Shown here piece by piece: positions 9,792-17,976 of a DNA stretch of 42,655 nt. The notes below the pieces were generated by a model that saw only the letters and a program-made list of their open reading frames with translations, ran no database searches and was not told the origin of the DNA. A program made the position numbers and the translations under genes. How positions within the stretch are numbered: position 1 is the first letter of the stretch; each line of letters begins with the position of its first letter. The DNA lies in contig CACZWQ010000019.1 in assembly GCA_902784855.1 (NCBI GenBank), positions 1 through 42,655 of the forward strand, read 5' to 3'. The DNA is from an uncultured Ruminococcus sp. (GTDB lineage: Bacteria; Bacillota; Clostridia; Oscillospirales; Acutalibacteraceae).

Positions 9792-10697
9792 ATGACAGCA
9801 GGCATTATCATTATCAGTATCATCATTCTGTTGGTGCTCATCCTCGTGGTGCGCAACATCAAGATCGTCCCGCAGGCGCACGCCTTCGTGATCGAGCGCC
9901 TCGGCGCCTATTACGCCACATGGGAGACGGGACTGCACCTCAAGGTGCCGTTCATCGACCGCATCTCGCGCAAGGTCTCGCTCAAGGAGCAGGTTGTGGA
10001 CTTCCCGCCGCAGCCCGTTATCACCCGCGATAACGTCACCATGCAGATCGACACCGTCGTGTATTTTGAGATCACCGATCCCAAGCTCTATACCTACGGC
10101 GTGGAGCGCCCGCTCAGCGCGATCGAAAACCTCACCGCGACCACGCTGCGCAACATCATCGGCGACCTTGAGCTGGACAACACGCTCACCTCGCGCGACA
10201 CCATCAACGACAAGATCCGCTTCATCCTCGATGAAGCCACCGACGCGTGGGGCATCAAGGTCATCCGCGTCGAGCTGAAAAACATCCTGCCGCCGCGCGA
10301 GATTCAGGACGCGATGGAGAAGCAGATGAAGGCGGAGCGCGAGCGCCGCGCCAGGATCCTCGACGCCGAGGGCGAAAAGCGCAGCCAGATCCTCGTGGCG
10401 GAGGGCTTGAAGGAATCCGCCATCCTGAAAGCGGACGCGGTCAAGGAGCAGAAGATCCGCGAGGCGCAGGGAGAAGCGGAAGCGATCCTCACCGTTCAGC
10501 GCGCCAATGCCGACGCGCTGCGCATGCTCAACGAAGCGGCGCCCAACGACAGGGTCATTCGCCTCAAGAGCTTGGAGGCGTTCGGCAAGGCTGCCGACGG
10601 CAAGGCGACCAAGATCATCATCCCCTCGGACATCCAAGGCTTGGCAAGCTCCGTCACCGCGGTCAAGGAGCTCTGGAACGACACGGCAAAATCATGA
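9792..10697 (+). CDS. SPFH domain / stomatin-like membrane protein
   Basis: Stomatin/prohibitin family scaffold protein (the QmcA/paraslipin group). The 301-residue product has an N-terminal membrane helix (residues 3-21), then the SPFH core with VPQAHAFVIERLG, PFIDRI and DNVTMQIDTVVYF, followed by a long Ala/Glu-rich coiled coil (about 170-245). The short C-terminal segment is hydrophobic. The classical QmcA alignment also carries a PPREIQDAM-like stretch just before the coiled coil, visible here. GGAGAAG precedes the ATG. Co-transcribed with the NfeD gene and closed by a strong terminator. The exact client process is unknown. Confidence 0.9.
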   Translation: MTAGIIIISIIILLVLILVVRNIKIVPQAHAFVIERLGAYYATWETGLHLKVPFIDRISRKVSLKEQVVDFPPQPVITRDNVTMQIDTVVYFEITDPKLYTYGVERPLSAIENLTATTLRNIIGDLELDNTLTSRDTINDKIRFILDEATDAWGIKVIRVELKNILPPREIQDAMEKQMKAERERRARILDAEGEKRSQILVAEGLKESAILKADAVKEQKIREAQGEAEAILTVQRANADALRMLNEAAPNDRVIRLKSLEAFGKAADGKATKIIIPSDIQGLASSVTAVKELWNDTAKS

Positions 10698-10703
10698 ATC
10701 ATC

Positions 10704-10740
10704 CGGCGGCAGCCCCCACGGCTGCCGCCGATTATTCTTC
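10704..10740 (+). terminator. Intrinsic terminator after the SPFH gene
   Basis: An 11-bp GC-rich perfect stem (CGGCGGCAGCC / GGCTGCCGCCG) with loop CCCAC is followed by a T-rich tract (ATTATTCTTC). Confidence 0.85.
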
Positions 10741-10759
10741 TTTTAATTCTTTAAACATA

Positions 10760-10788
10760 TTGAAACCGCCGCCCGTTTTCTGTATAAT
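10760..10788 (+). promoter_or_regulatory. SigA-type promoter of the purine operon
   Basis: TTGAAA, 17 bp, perfect TATAAT. The leader to purE is only about 40 nt, too short for a guanine or adenine riboswitch with expression platform. No PurR-box pair was recognised. Regulation is therefore not visible in the sequence. Confidence 0.85.
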
Positions 10789-10831
10789 ATATGAGTTAAA
10801 CTATAATCAAAGAAAAGGATCTGAGCCGATC

Positions 10832-11329
10832 ATGAAAAAAGTAGCCATTATCATGGGTTCCGACAGCGACTTTCCCGTCGTGTCCAAGGCGGTTTTGAAG
10901 CTGAAGGAATTCAACATCCCCTATGAGGTCCATGTGATGAGCGCGCACCGCACACCCGACGCCGCCATCAATTTCTCCGCGAACGCCAAGCAAAACGGCT
11001 TCGGCGTCATCATCGCCGCCGCCGGCATGGCGGCACATCTTGCCGGCGTGCTCGCCGCCAAGACGACCCTGCCCGTTATCGGCATCCCCTGCAAATCCGC
11101 ACAGCTCGACGGCATGGACGCGCTGCTCGCCACCGTCATGATGCCCACCGGCATCCCCGTCGCCACCGTCGCGGTGGACGGCGCCGCCAACGCCGCGATC
11201 CTCGCGGCGGAGATCCTCGCGCTCTCCGACGACAAGCTCGCCGAGAAGCTCGAAAAGATGAAGGCGGATATGGAACAGGGCGTCGCCCTCAAGGACGCCG
11301 CCATGCAGGTTAAGGTGGAATCGCTTTAA
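10832..11329 (+). CDS. purE: 5-(Carboxyamino)imidazole ribonucleotide mutase, class I
   Basis: Converts N5-CAIR to CAIR in purine synthesis. The 165-residue protein has the class I motifs: GSDSD near the N-terminus, SAHRTP near residue 42, and AAGMAAHLAGV in the middle. Class I PurE normally needs PurK, which is not in the window. AAAGGA lies 12 bases before the ATG, slightly far. The stop overlaps the purF start by one base (TAATG). It is the first gene of a seven-gene purine unit. Confidence 0.95.
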   Translation: MKKVAIIMGSDSDFPVVSKAVLKLKEFNIPYEVHVMSAHRTPDAAINFSANAKQNGFGVIIAAAGMAAHLAGVLAAKTTLPVIGIPCKSAQLDGMDALLATVMMPTGIPVATVAVDGAANAAILAAEILALSDDKLAEKLEKMKADMEQGVALKDAAMQVKVESL

Positions 11330-12789
11330 TGATCAACAACTATGTGGAGATCACACCCGCACGCGACAAGGTGATGGACGAGTGCGGCGTGTTCGGTATC
11401 TATAAAAACAACGACGACCTCAACGTCGTCTCCGTCACCCATGACGCGCTCTACAGCCTCCAGCACCGGGGACATGTCAGCGCGGGCATCACCGTCAACC
11501 TCGACCGTCAGTTCACCACCGTCAAGGAGCTGGGCATGGTGAGCGAGGTGTTTCACGACAAGACCCTCCAAAAGCTTCCCAACGGCAAGATCGCCGTCGG
11601 CCATGTGCGCTACACGATGAACGCGGCGCTCGACCGCGCCGCCAACCAGCCGCTCGTGCTGCGCTATAAGGAGGGCTCGATCGCCATCGCCAGCAACGGC
11701 TCGATCTCGAACTTTCCCGAGATCCGCCGGGAGCTGGAGCGCGGCGGCTCTATTTTCCAGTCCAACTCCAACGCGGAGCTGATGGCGTATGTCATCGCCA
11801 CCGAGCGCATCCGCACCGAAAACCTCGAGGACGCGGTGCTGTCTGCGATGAAGCGCTTAAAGGGCGCCTATTCCACGGTCATCTGCGCGCCGACGCGCCT
11901 GATCGCGTTCCGCGACATCTACGGCTTTCGCCCGCTGTGCATCGGCAAGCTGCGCGACAGCTACATCTTCACCTCCGAGAGCTGCGTCATCGAGACCCTC
12001 GGCGGCGAGCTGGTGCGCGACGTCAAGCCGGGCGAGATGGTCGTGGCGGACGAGGACGGCTTTCACAGCTACATGGTCGACGAAACGGCGGCAAAGACCT
12101 CGCTGTGCGTCTTTGAGTATGTCTACGTCGCCCGCCCCGACAGCGTCATCGACGGCGTGAGCGTCTATAACGCGCGCGTCCGCGCCGGCGAGCTGCTCTT
12201 CAAGGAATATCCCATCGAGGCGGATATGGTCTGCGGCGTGCCCGATTCGGGCATCATCGCCGCCGAGGGCTACGCCCGCGCATCGGGCATTCCCTACGGC
12301 ATGGGCTTTATGAAAAATAAATTTCTCGGCAGAAACGCGGGAACGGGCATGGACAAGAAGAAGCGCCTGCTTCACACCAAGCTCACCGCGCTCAAATCGA
12401 ACGTCGCGGGCAAGCGCATCGTCGTCATCGACGACTCCATCGTGCGCGGACAGACCTCGCAGCACATCGTCAACCTGCTGCGCAGCGCCGGCGCCAAGGA
12501 GATTCACATGCTCATCAGCTCGCCGCCGTTCGTTTATCCCTGCCACTTCGGCATCGACATCAGCGACAGGGAAAACCTGATCGCGAACCGCATGAGTATC
12601 GAGGAGATCCGCCGCGAGATCGGCGCCGATACCCTGGGCTACCTCAGCGTGGAGAGCCTGCACGAGACCGTGCGCGGCTGCGGCATCGACCTGTGCGACG
12701 GCTGCTTCACCAAGCAGTTCAGCGCCGAGGTGCCGACGACCTTCTTTGTCGATAAATACGCAAGCAAAATCAAGCATCATTCATCATAA
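11329..12789 (+). CDS. purF: Amidophosphoribosyltransferase, divergent glutaminase site
   Basis: First committed step of purine synthesis: PRPP plus glutamine to phosphoribosylamine. The 486-residue product has a short propeptide and the nucleophile Cys19 in ECGVFGI, the PRPP loop VVIDDSIVRGQTS, and cysteines placed like the Fe-S ligands of the B. subtilis enzyme (SLCVFEY, PCHFGID, LCDGC). Several glutaminase-site positions depart from the family: HRGQE reads HRGHV, HNGN reads SNGS, and SDTE reads SNAE. The flexible loop normally reading GRTFIQP reads GRNAGTG. It sits in the purine operon between purE and purM, so a purine role is likely. Reduced glutamine use, or use of ammonia, is possible but unproven. 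Confidence 0.88.
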   Translation: MINNYVEITPARDKVMDECGVFGIYKNNDDLNVVSVTHDALYSLQHRGHVSAGITVNLDRQFTTVKELGMVSEVFHDKTLQKLPNGKIAVGHVRYTMNAALDRAANQPLVLRYKEGSIAIASNGSISNFPEIRRELERGGSIFQSNSNAELMAYVIATERIRTENLEDAVLSAMKRLKGAYSTVICAPTRLIAFRDIYGFRPLCIGKLRDSYIFTSESCVIETLGGELVRDVKPGEMVVADEDGFHSYMVDETAAKTSLCVFEYVYVARPDSVIDGVSVYNARVRAGELLFKEYPIEADMVCGVPDSGIIAAEGYARASGIPYGMGFMKNKFLGRNAGTGMDKKKRLLHTKLTALKSNVAGKRIVVIDDSIVRGQTSQHIVNLLRSAGAKEIHMLISSPPFVYPCHFGIDISDRENLIANRMSIEEIRREIGADTLGYLSVESLHETVRGCGIDLCDGCFTKQFSAEVPTTFFVDKYASKIKHHSS

Positions 12790-12822
12790 ATACCGGAAAT
12801 CATCATTTACGGAGGAATCACC

Positions 12823-13857
12823 ATGGAAAGCTTTTCTGAAAGTTACAAGGCGGCGGGCGTCGACATCACCGCGGGCTACAAAAGCGTAGAGCTGATGAAA
12901 AAGCACGTCGCGCGCACCAACATCCCCGGCGTGGTTTCGGGCATCGGCGGCTTCGGCGGCCTGTTCGCGCCCGATTTCAAGGGCATGGAGGAGCCGGTGC
13001 TGATCAGCGGCACCGACGGCGTCGGCACCAAGATCAAGCTCGCCTTCCTGCTCGACAAACACAACACCATCGGCATCGACTCTGTCGCGATGTGCGTCAA
13101 CGACGTCATCTGCTGCGGCGCAAAGCCCCTGTTTTTCCTCGACTATATCGCCATCGGCAAGAATATCCCCGAAAAGGTCGCGTCCATCGTCGAGGGCGTC
13201 GCGGAGGGCTGCGTGCAGTCCGGCTGCGCCCTGATCGGCGGCGAGACCGCCGAGCACCCGGGTCTCATGCCCGAGGACGAATATGACGTGGCGGGCTTCT
13301 GCGTCGGACTCGCCGACAAGCCCAAGATGATCGACGGCTCCAAGCTGCTGCCGGGCGATGTGCTGATCGGACTGCGCTCCTCGGGCGTGCATTCCAACGG
13401 CTTCTCGCTCGTCAGAAAGATCTTCGATATCAACGAGGAGACCGTATACAACACCTATCCCGAGCTGGATAAGCCCCTCGGAGAAGCGCTGCTCACCCCG
13501 ACCAAGATCTATGTCAAGCCCATCCTCGCGCTGATGGAGCAGGTGACGGTCAAGGCGGTGTCCCATATTACGGGCGGCGGCTTCTATGAAAACATCCCCC
13601 GCATGCTCAGAGACGGGCTGTCCGCGCGCATCGACAAGTCTGCGATCCCCGTGCTGCCCATCTTCACCCTCATGCAGCGCGTCGGCAATATCAGCGAGCA
13701 CGACATGTTCAACACCTTCAACATGGGTGTCGGCATGGTCGTCGCCGTCGCGAAGGAGGACGCCGAGCAGGCGCTCGACGTGCTGCGTCAAAACGGCGAG
13801 GACGCGGTCGTGCTGGGCGACGTCATCGAGGGCAGCGAAGGAGTCGTGTTCGCATAA
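12823..13857 (+). CDS. purM: Phosphoribosylformylglycinamidine cyclo-ligase (AIR synthetase)
   Basis: ATP-dependent ring closure of FGAM to AIR. The 344-residue product contains the conserved SGTDGVGTK loop near residue 65, the dimer segment MCVNDVICCGAKPLFFLDY, GGETAEHPG, and SSGVHSNGFSL in the C-terminal half, followed by HITGGGFYENIPR. The length is typical. GGAGGA stands six bases before the ATG. The stop overlaps the purN start by one base. The FGAM synthetase purL, which feeds it, is not in this window. Confidence 0.96.
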   Translation: MESFSESYKAAGVDITAGYKSVELMKKHVARTNIPGVVSGIGGFGGLFAPDFKGMEEPVLISGTDGVGTKIKLAFLLDKHNTIGIDSVAMCVNDVICCGAKPLFFLDYIAIGKNIPEKVASIVEGVAEGCVQSGCALIGGETAEHPGLMPEDEYDVAGFCVGLADKPKMIDGSKLLPGDVLIGLRSSGVHSNGFSLVRKIFDINEETVYNTYPELDKPLGEALLTPTKIYVKPILALMEQVTVKAVSHITGGGFYENIPRMLRDGLSARIDKSAIPVLPIFTLMQRVGNISEHDMFNTFNMGVGMVVAVAKEDAEQALDVLRQNGEDAVVLGDVIEGSEGVVFA

Positions 13858-14483
13858 TGAAAAACATCATCGTATTGGTATCGGGCGGCGGCACGAATTT
13901 ACAGGCACTGCTCGACGCACAGGACAGGGGAGAGATCAAAAACGGCAAAATCACCTGCGTCATCTCCTCCAACCCCAACGCCTATGCCCTGACCCGCGCC
14001 GCGAACCACGGCGTTGAGACGGAAGTCATCCGCCGACGCGATTTTGCGGCGTTCGACGACTATGACGCGGCGCTCACGGCGCTTTTGCAGCAAAAAAACG
14101 CCGATCTGATCGTGCTGGCGGGCTTTATGACCATCCTCGGCAGCCGCGTCATCCGCGCCTTTGAAAACCGCATTATCAACATCCATCCCGCGCTTATCCC
14201 GTCGTTCTGCGGCGAGGGCTATTACGGTCTGCGCGTGCACGAGGAAGCGCTGAAAAAGGGTGTGAAGGTCACGGGCGCCACCGCGCATTTCGTCAACGAG
14301 ATCTGCGACGGCGGTCCCATCATCATCCAGAAGGCGGTGGAGGTCCGCAGCGGCGACACCCCCGCGATATTACAGAAAAGGGTCATGGAACAGGCGGAGT
14401 GGCAGATTCTGCCCAAGGCTGTCGCCCTTTTCTGCGAAGATAAAATCAAAGTAACAGACGGTATCACCGAAATACTCGACTAG
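13857..14483 (+). CDS. purN: Phosphoribosylglycinamide formyltransferase
   Basis: Transfers a formyl group from 10-formyl-THF to GAR. The 208-residue product shows the N-terminal SGGGTNLQAL phosphate loop. The catalytic Asn and His are in NIHPALIPSF and the catalytic Asp in VNEICDGGPI, in the order expected. Translation is coupled to purM through the TAATG overlap. The folD gene, which supplies one-carbon folates, is also in the window but far away and not co-transcribed. Confidence 0.96.
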   Translation: MKNIIVLVSGGGTNLQALLDAQDRGEIKNGKITCVISSNPNAYALTRAANHGVETEVIRRRDFAAFDDYDAALTALLQQKNADLIVLAGFMTILGSRVIRAFENRIINIHPALIPSFCGEGYYGLRVHEEALKKGVKVTGATAHFVNEICDGGPIIIQKAVEVRSGDTPAILQKRVMEQAEWQILPKAVALFCEDKIKVTDGITEILD

Positions 14484-14493
14484 GAGGAAATAT

Positions 14494-15210
14494 ATGAAAG
14501 CGGTATCACTCACCAAAGAGATCGCCTCTACCACCTATCCCGGCAGGGGCATCGTACTCGGCAGAACGGCGGACGGCACCAAGGCCGTCATCGCCTACTT
14601 TATCATGGGCAGAAGCGAAAACAGCCGCAACCGCATTTTTGCACAGACGGCGGACGGCATCAGGACAGAGGCGTTCGACCCCTCTAAGCTGACCGACCCC
14701 TCGCTGATCATCTATGCGCCCGTGCGCGTGCTCGGCAACAAGACCATCGTCACCAACGGCGATCAGACCGACACCATCTATGACCTGATGAATCAGCAGC
14801 TCACCTTTGAGCAGGCGCTGCGCACCCGCGAATTCGAGCCGGACGCGCCCAACTACACCCCGCGCATCTCGGGCATCGTCAAGTGCTCCGACGGCAGCAT
14901 GAACTACGCCCTCTCCATCCTCAAAAGCGCCAACGGCGACCCCGCGTGCTGCCAGCGCTACACCTTCTCCTACGACGCGCCCTTGGCCGGTCTGGGCAGA
15001 TTCATCCACACCTATATGAGCGACGGCGATCCGCTGCCGAGCTTTGAGGGCGAGCCGACCTTGGTCGAGATCGGCGACGACAGCATCGACGCCTTTGCCG
15101 AAAAGGTTTGGGACGCGCTCAACGAGGACAACAAGGTCTCCCTGTTCGTGCGCTATATCGACATCGCCACGGGCGAAGCGGAATCCCGTATCATCAACAA
15201 GAATCAATAA
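14494..15210 (+). CDS. purO: IMP cyclohydrolase, PurO type
   Basis: The last purine step, FAICAR to IMP, done by a stand-alone enzyme of the archaeal PurO type instead of the N-terminal domain of bifunctional PurH. The 238-residue protein opens with a PGRGIVLGRTADG segment and continues with IMGRSENSRNR, both characteristic of this group as I know it. It contains no MGS-like fold motif of the PurH cyclohydrolase domain. It lies directly before a PurH that has only the transformylase half, so the two complement each other. GGAGGAAAT precedes the ATG. The assignment rests on family resemblance plus this context. Confidence 0.82.
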   Translation: MKAVSLTKEIASTTYPGRGIVLGRTADGTKAVIAYFIMGRSENSRNRIFAQTADGIRTEAFDPSKLTDPSLIIYAPVRVLGNKTIVTNGDQTDTIYDLMNQQLTFEQALRTREFEPDAPNYTPRISGIVKCSDGSMNYALSILKSANGDPACCQRYTFSYDAPLAGLGRFIHTYMSDGDPLPSFEGEPTLVEIGDDSIDAFAEKVWDALNEDNKVSLFVRYIDIATGEAESRIINKNQ

Positions 15211-15239
15211 TACAGTATAAACAGAAAGGGACGATACCG

Positions 15240-16418
15240 ATGAATGAACTTTCACTCAAATACGGATGCAACCCCAATCAGAAGCCCTCGCGCATCTTCA
15301 TGCAGGACGGCAAGGACCTGCCCGTCGAGGTGCTCAACGGCAAGCCGGGCTATATCAACTTCCTTGACGCCTTCAACTCGTGGCAGCTCGTGCGCGAGCT
15401 GAAAGCCGCGACCGGACTTCCCGCCGCAGCCTCCTTCAAGCACGTCAGCCCCGCGGGCGCCGCAGTCGCCACCGAGCTTTCCGACACCCTGAAAAAGATC
15501 TATTTCGTCGACGACCTCGAGCTGTCGCCCATCGCCTCGGCATACGCCATGGCGCGCGGCGCGGACAGAATGTCCTCCTACGGCGACTGGGTCGCGCTGT
15601 CCGACACCTGCGATGTGCAGACTGCCAAGCTGCTGCAAAGAGAGGTCTCCGACGGCATCATCGCGCCCGGCTACACGCCCGAGGCGCTCGAGGTGCTCAA
15701 AACCAAGAGACGCGGCACCTATAACGTCGTGAAGATCGACCCCGACTATGTTCCCGCGCCCATCGAGCACAAGGATGTGTTCGGCATCACCTTTGAGCAG
15801 GGCAGAAACGAGCTGAAGATCGACGAAGCCATGCTCATGCAGAACATCGTCACCAAGAACAAGGAGCTGACCGAGGAAGCCAAGCGCGACCTGCTCATCG
15901 CTCTGATCACGCTCAAATACACCCAGTCCAACTCCGTCTGCTACGCCAAGGGCGGTCAGGCGATCGGCGTCGGCGCGGGTCAGCAGTCCCGCATCCACTG
16001 CACCCGTCTCGCGGGCAACAAAGCCGATATCTGGTATCTGCGCCAGCATCCGAAGGTAATGAACCTTCCCTTCGTCGACGATATCCGCCGCCCCGACCGC
16101 GACAACACCATCGACGTCTATATCTCCGACGACTATGAGGACGTGCTCGCCGACGGCGTTTGGGAGCAGTTCTTCAAGACCAAGCCCGAGCCCCTCACCA
16201 AGGAGGAAAAGAAGGCGTGGCTTGCCACGTTCAGCGGCGTGTCTCTCGGCAGCGACGCGTTCTTCCCGTTCGGCGACAACATCGAGCGCGCCAAGCGCAG
16301 CGGCGTGCAGTACGTCGCGCAGCCCGGCGGCTCTATCCGCGACGACAACGTCATCGAGACCTGCGATAAGTACAACATGACCATGTCCTTCACCGGCATC
16401 CGTCTGTTCCACCATTAA
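15240..16418 (+). CDS. purH: AICAR formyltransferase (PurH transformylase domain only)
   Basis: Converts AICAR to FAICAR with 10-formyl-THF. The 392-residue product matches only the C-terminal transformylase part of PurH: the catalytic Lys-His in SFKHVSPAG near residue 67, LKYTQSNSVCYA near 225, QQSRIHCTRLAG, DAFFPFGDN, and QPGGSIRDD near the end. The N-terminal IMP cyclohydrolase domain is absent, and that job is expected to fall to the preceding gene. The longer open frame to 15108 only covers the end of the previous gene; AGAAAGGG precedes the ATG chosen. The stop runs directly into the mini-hairpin array. Confidence 0.9.
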   Translation: MNELSLKYGCNPNQKPSRIFMQDGKDLPVEVLNGKPGYINFLDAFNSWQLVRELKAATGLPAAASFKHVSPAGAAVATELSDTLKKIYFVDDLELSPIASAYAMARGADRMSSYGDWVALSDTCDVQTAKLLQREVSDGIIAPGYTPEALEVLKTKRRGTYNVVKIDPDYVPAPIEHKDVFGITFEQGRNELKIDEAMLMQNIVTKNKELTEEAKRDLLIALITLKYTQSNSVCYAKGGQAIGVGAGQQSRIHCTRLAGNKADIWYLRQHPKVMNLPFVDDIRRPDRDNTIDVYISDDYEDVLADGVWEQFFKTKPEPLTKEEKKAWLATFSGVSLGSDAFFPFGDNIERAKRSGVQYVAQPGGSIRDDNVIETCDKYNMTMSFTGIRLFHH

Positions 16419-16648
16419 TGACAGCGAAGCTGTCAATTCATGCGCGAAAGCGTAATTCATGTTCGACAGAACCATTCATGAACCGTCAGGTTCCTTTCAT
16501 TCCCGTTACGTTTTCATAAAGGAGAACAAATTTCGCTCATTTCGGACATTTGCGGCGGGAATGAATTGACCTACGGTCATGAATTGGCTGCACCATGAAT
16601 TGCCTTCGGCATGAATTGGCTGCGCCATGGATTGATTGGCTTCGCCAA
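16419..16648. repeat. Inverted array of short hairpins between the AICAR formyltransferase gene and purD
   Basis: Left half: four mini-hairpins at 16419-16435 (TGACAGC-GAA-GCTGTCA), 16443-16452 (CGC-GAAA-GCG), 16461-16472 (GTTC-GACA-GAAC) and 16480-16493 (GAACC-GTCA-GGTTC), joined by AATTCATG-like spacers. Right half: five at 16567-16579 (TGACC-TAC-GGTCA), 16586-16594 (imperfect), 16602-16610 (GCC-TTC-GGC), 16618-16626 (GGC-TGC-GCC) and 16636-16648 (TTGGC-TTC-GCCAA), joined by ATGAATTG spacers on an exact 16-bp period from 16579 to 16627. Left spacers are reverse complements of right spacers, and a 10-bp pair TTCATTCCCG / CGGGAATGAA encloses the 50-nt centre. The whole could fold as one long stem with side hairpins. 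It is non-coding and lies inside the purine operon. Confidence 0.85.
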
Positions 16649-16665
16649 CCAACTGAGAGGTAAAG

Positions 16666-17931
16666 ATGAAAATATTAATGATCGGCTCAGGCGGCAGAGA
16701 GCACGCGCTCATCAAAAAGCTGCTCGAGAGCCCCAAATGTGAAAAGCTCTACTGCGCCCCCGGCAACGGCGGCATCTCCCGCGACGCCGAGGTCGTCAAC
16801 ATCTCGGTGATGGACAAGGAGGGCATGGTGCGGTTCGCGAAGGACAACGCCATCGACCTCGTCTTTGTCGCGCCCGACGACCCGCTCGCCGACGGCATGG
16901 TCGACGCCATGGAGGCGGCGGGCATCCGCGCCTTCGGTCCCAACGCCAAGGCGGCGATCATCGAGGCTTCCAAGGTCTTTTCCAAAAATATGATGAAAAA
17001 ATACGGCATCCCCACCGCGAAGTACGAAGTGTTCACCGACCCCGCGCAGGCGATTGCCTATGTCAAGGCGGAGAATACCACGCCCGTCGTCGTCAAGGCG
17101 GACGGTCTGGCGCTCGGCAAGGGCGTCATCATCGCGCAGACCATCGACGAAGCCGTCGCCGCGATCAAATCCATCATGGAGGATAAGCAGTTCGGCGACA
17201 GCGGCAATCAGATCGTCATCGAGGAATTTCTCACGGGTCCCGAGGTATCGGTGCTCGCCTTTACCGACGGCAAGTGCGTCAAGCCGATGGTCAGCTCCAA
17301 GGACCACAAGCGCGCCTATGACAACGACGAGGGCTTGAACACGGGCGGCATGGGAACGATCAGCCCCAATCCTTACTACACCGACGCCCTCGCAAAAGAG
17401 TGCATGCGCACCATCTTTGAGCCCACCATAGAAGCGATGGCCAAGGAGGGCAGACCCTTCAAGGGCTGTCTGTACTTCGGACTGATGATGACCCCAAAGG
17501 GTCCCAAGGTCATCGAGTACAACGCCCGCTTCGGCGATCCCGAGGCGCAGGTGGTGCTGCCCAGACTGAAAACCGATCTGGTCGATATCTGTGAAGCGGT
17601 CATCGACGGCAGCCTGAGCGACCTCGAGATCGAGTGGGACGACGGCGCAGCGGCGTGCGTCGTGATGGCGAGCGGCGGCTATCCCGTGTCCTACAAGAAG
17701 GGCATCGAGATGTTCGGCTTGGACGAAAACGGTCAGGTCGACGGCGCTGTCGTCTATCACGCGGGCACCAAGTACGAGAACGGCAGGTTCTACACCAACG
17801 GCGGCAGAGTGCTCGGCGTAACGGCGAAAGCCCCCACGCTGGACGAGGCGCTCGAAAAAGCCTATGCCGCGGTGAAAAAGATCTCCTTTGAGGGCGCGCA
17901 CTACCGCACCGACATCGGAAGAACCAAATAA
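16666..17931 (+). CDS. purD: Phosphoribosylamine-glycine ligase
   Basis: ATP-grasp enzyme making GAR from phosphoribosylamine and glycine. The 421-residue product shows the N-terminal IGSGGREHAL loop, the ATP-grasp segment VVKADGLALGKGVI near residue 142, the metal-site stretch EYNARFGDPEAQ near residue 285, and a C-terminal beta-barrel part. AGAGG lies five bases before the ATG, immediately after the last mini-hairpin of the array, so the array may affect its translation or its share of the operon message. Last gene of the unit. Confidence 0.95.
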   Translation: MKILMIGSGGREHALIKKLLESPKCEKLYCAPGNGGISRDAEVVNISVMDKEGMVRFAKDNAIDLVFVAPDDPLADGMVDAMEAAGIRAFGPNAKAAIIEASKVFSKNMMKKYGIPTAKYEVFTDPAQAIAYVKAENTTPVVVKADGLALGKGVIIAQTIDEAVAAIKSIMEDKQFGDSGNQIVIEEFLTGPEVSVLAFTDGKCVKPMVSSKDHKRAYDNDEGLNTGGMGTISPNPYYTDALAKECMRTIFEPTIEAMAKEGRPFKGCLYFGLMMTPKGPKVIEYNARFGDPEAQVVLPRLKTDLVDICEAVIDGSLSDLEIEWDDGAAACVVMASGGYPVSYKKGIEMFGLDENGQVDGAVVYHAGTKYENGRFYTNGGRVLGVTAKAPTLDEALEKAYAAVKKISFEGAHYRTDIGRTK

Positions 17932-17942
17932 TACAGCGCAAT

Positions 17943-17974
17943 AAGGGAGAAGCCGAAAGCGGTTTCTCCCTTTT
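17943..17974 (+). terminator. Terminator of the purine operon, facing spo0A
   Basis: A 13-bp stem from AAGGGAGAAGCCG to CGGTTTCTCCCTT (one G-U pair) with loop AAAG is followed by four T residues. It lies between convergent purD and spo0A and may serve both, though the T-tract is poor on the - strand. Confidence 0.85.
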
Positions 17975-17976
17975 GG

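Noticed and set aside
10789-10831. Purine riboswitch before purE
   Set aside because: The leader is only about 40 nt and lacks the conserved three-way junction sequences.
16419-16648. CRISPR array
   Set aside because: The repeated spacers are only about 8 bp, the units between are hairpins of 8-14 bp, the two halves are inverted, and no cas genes are present.
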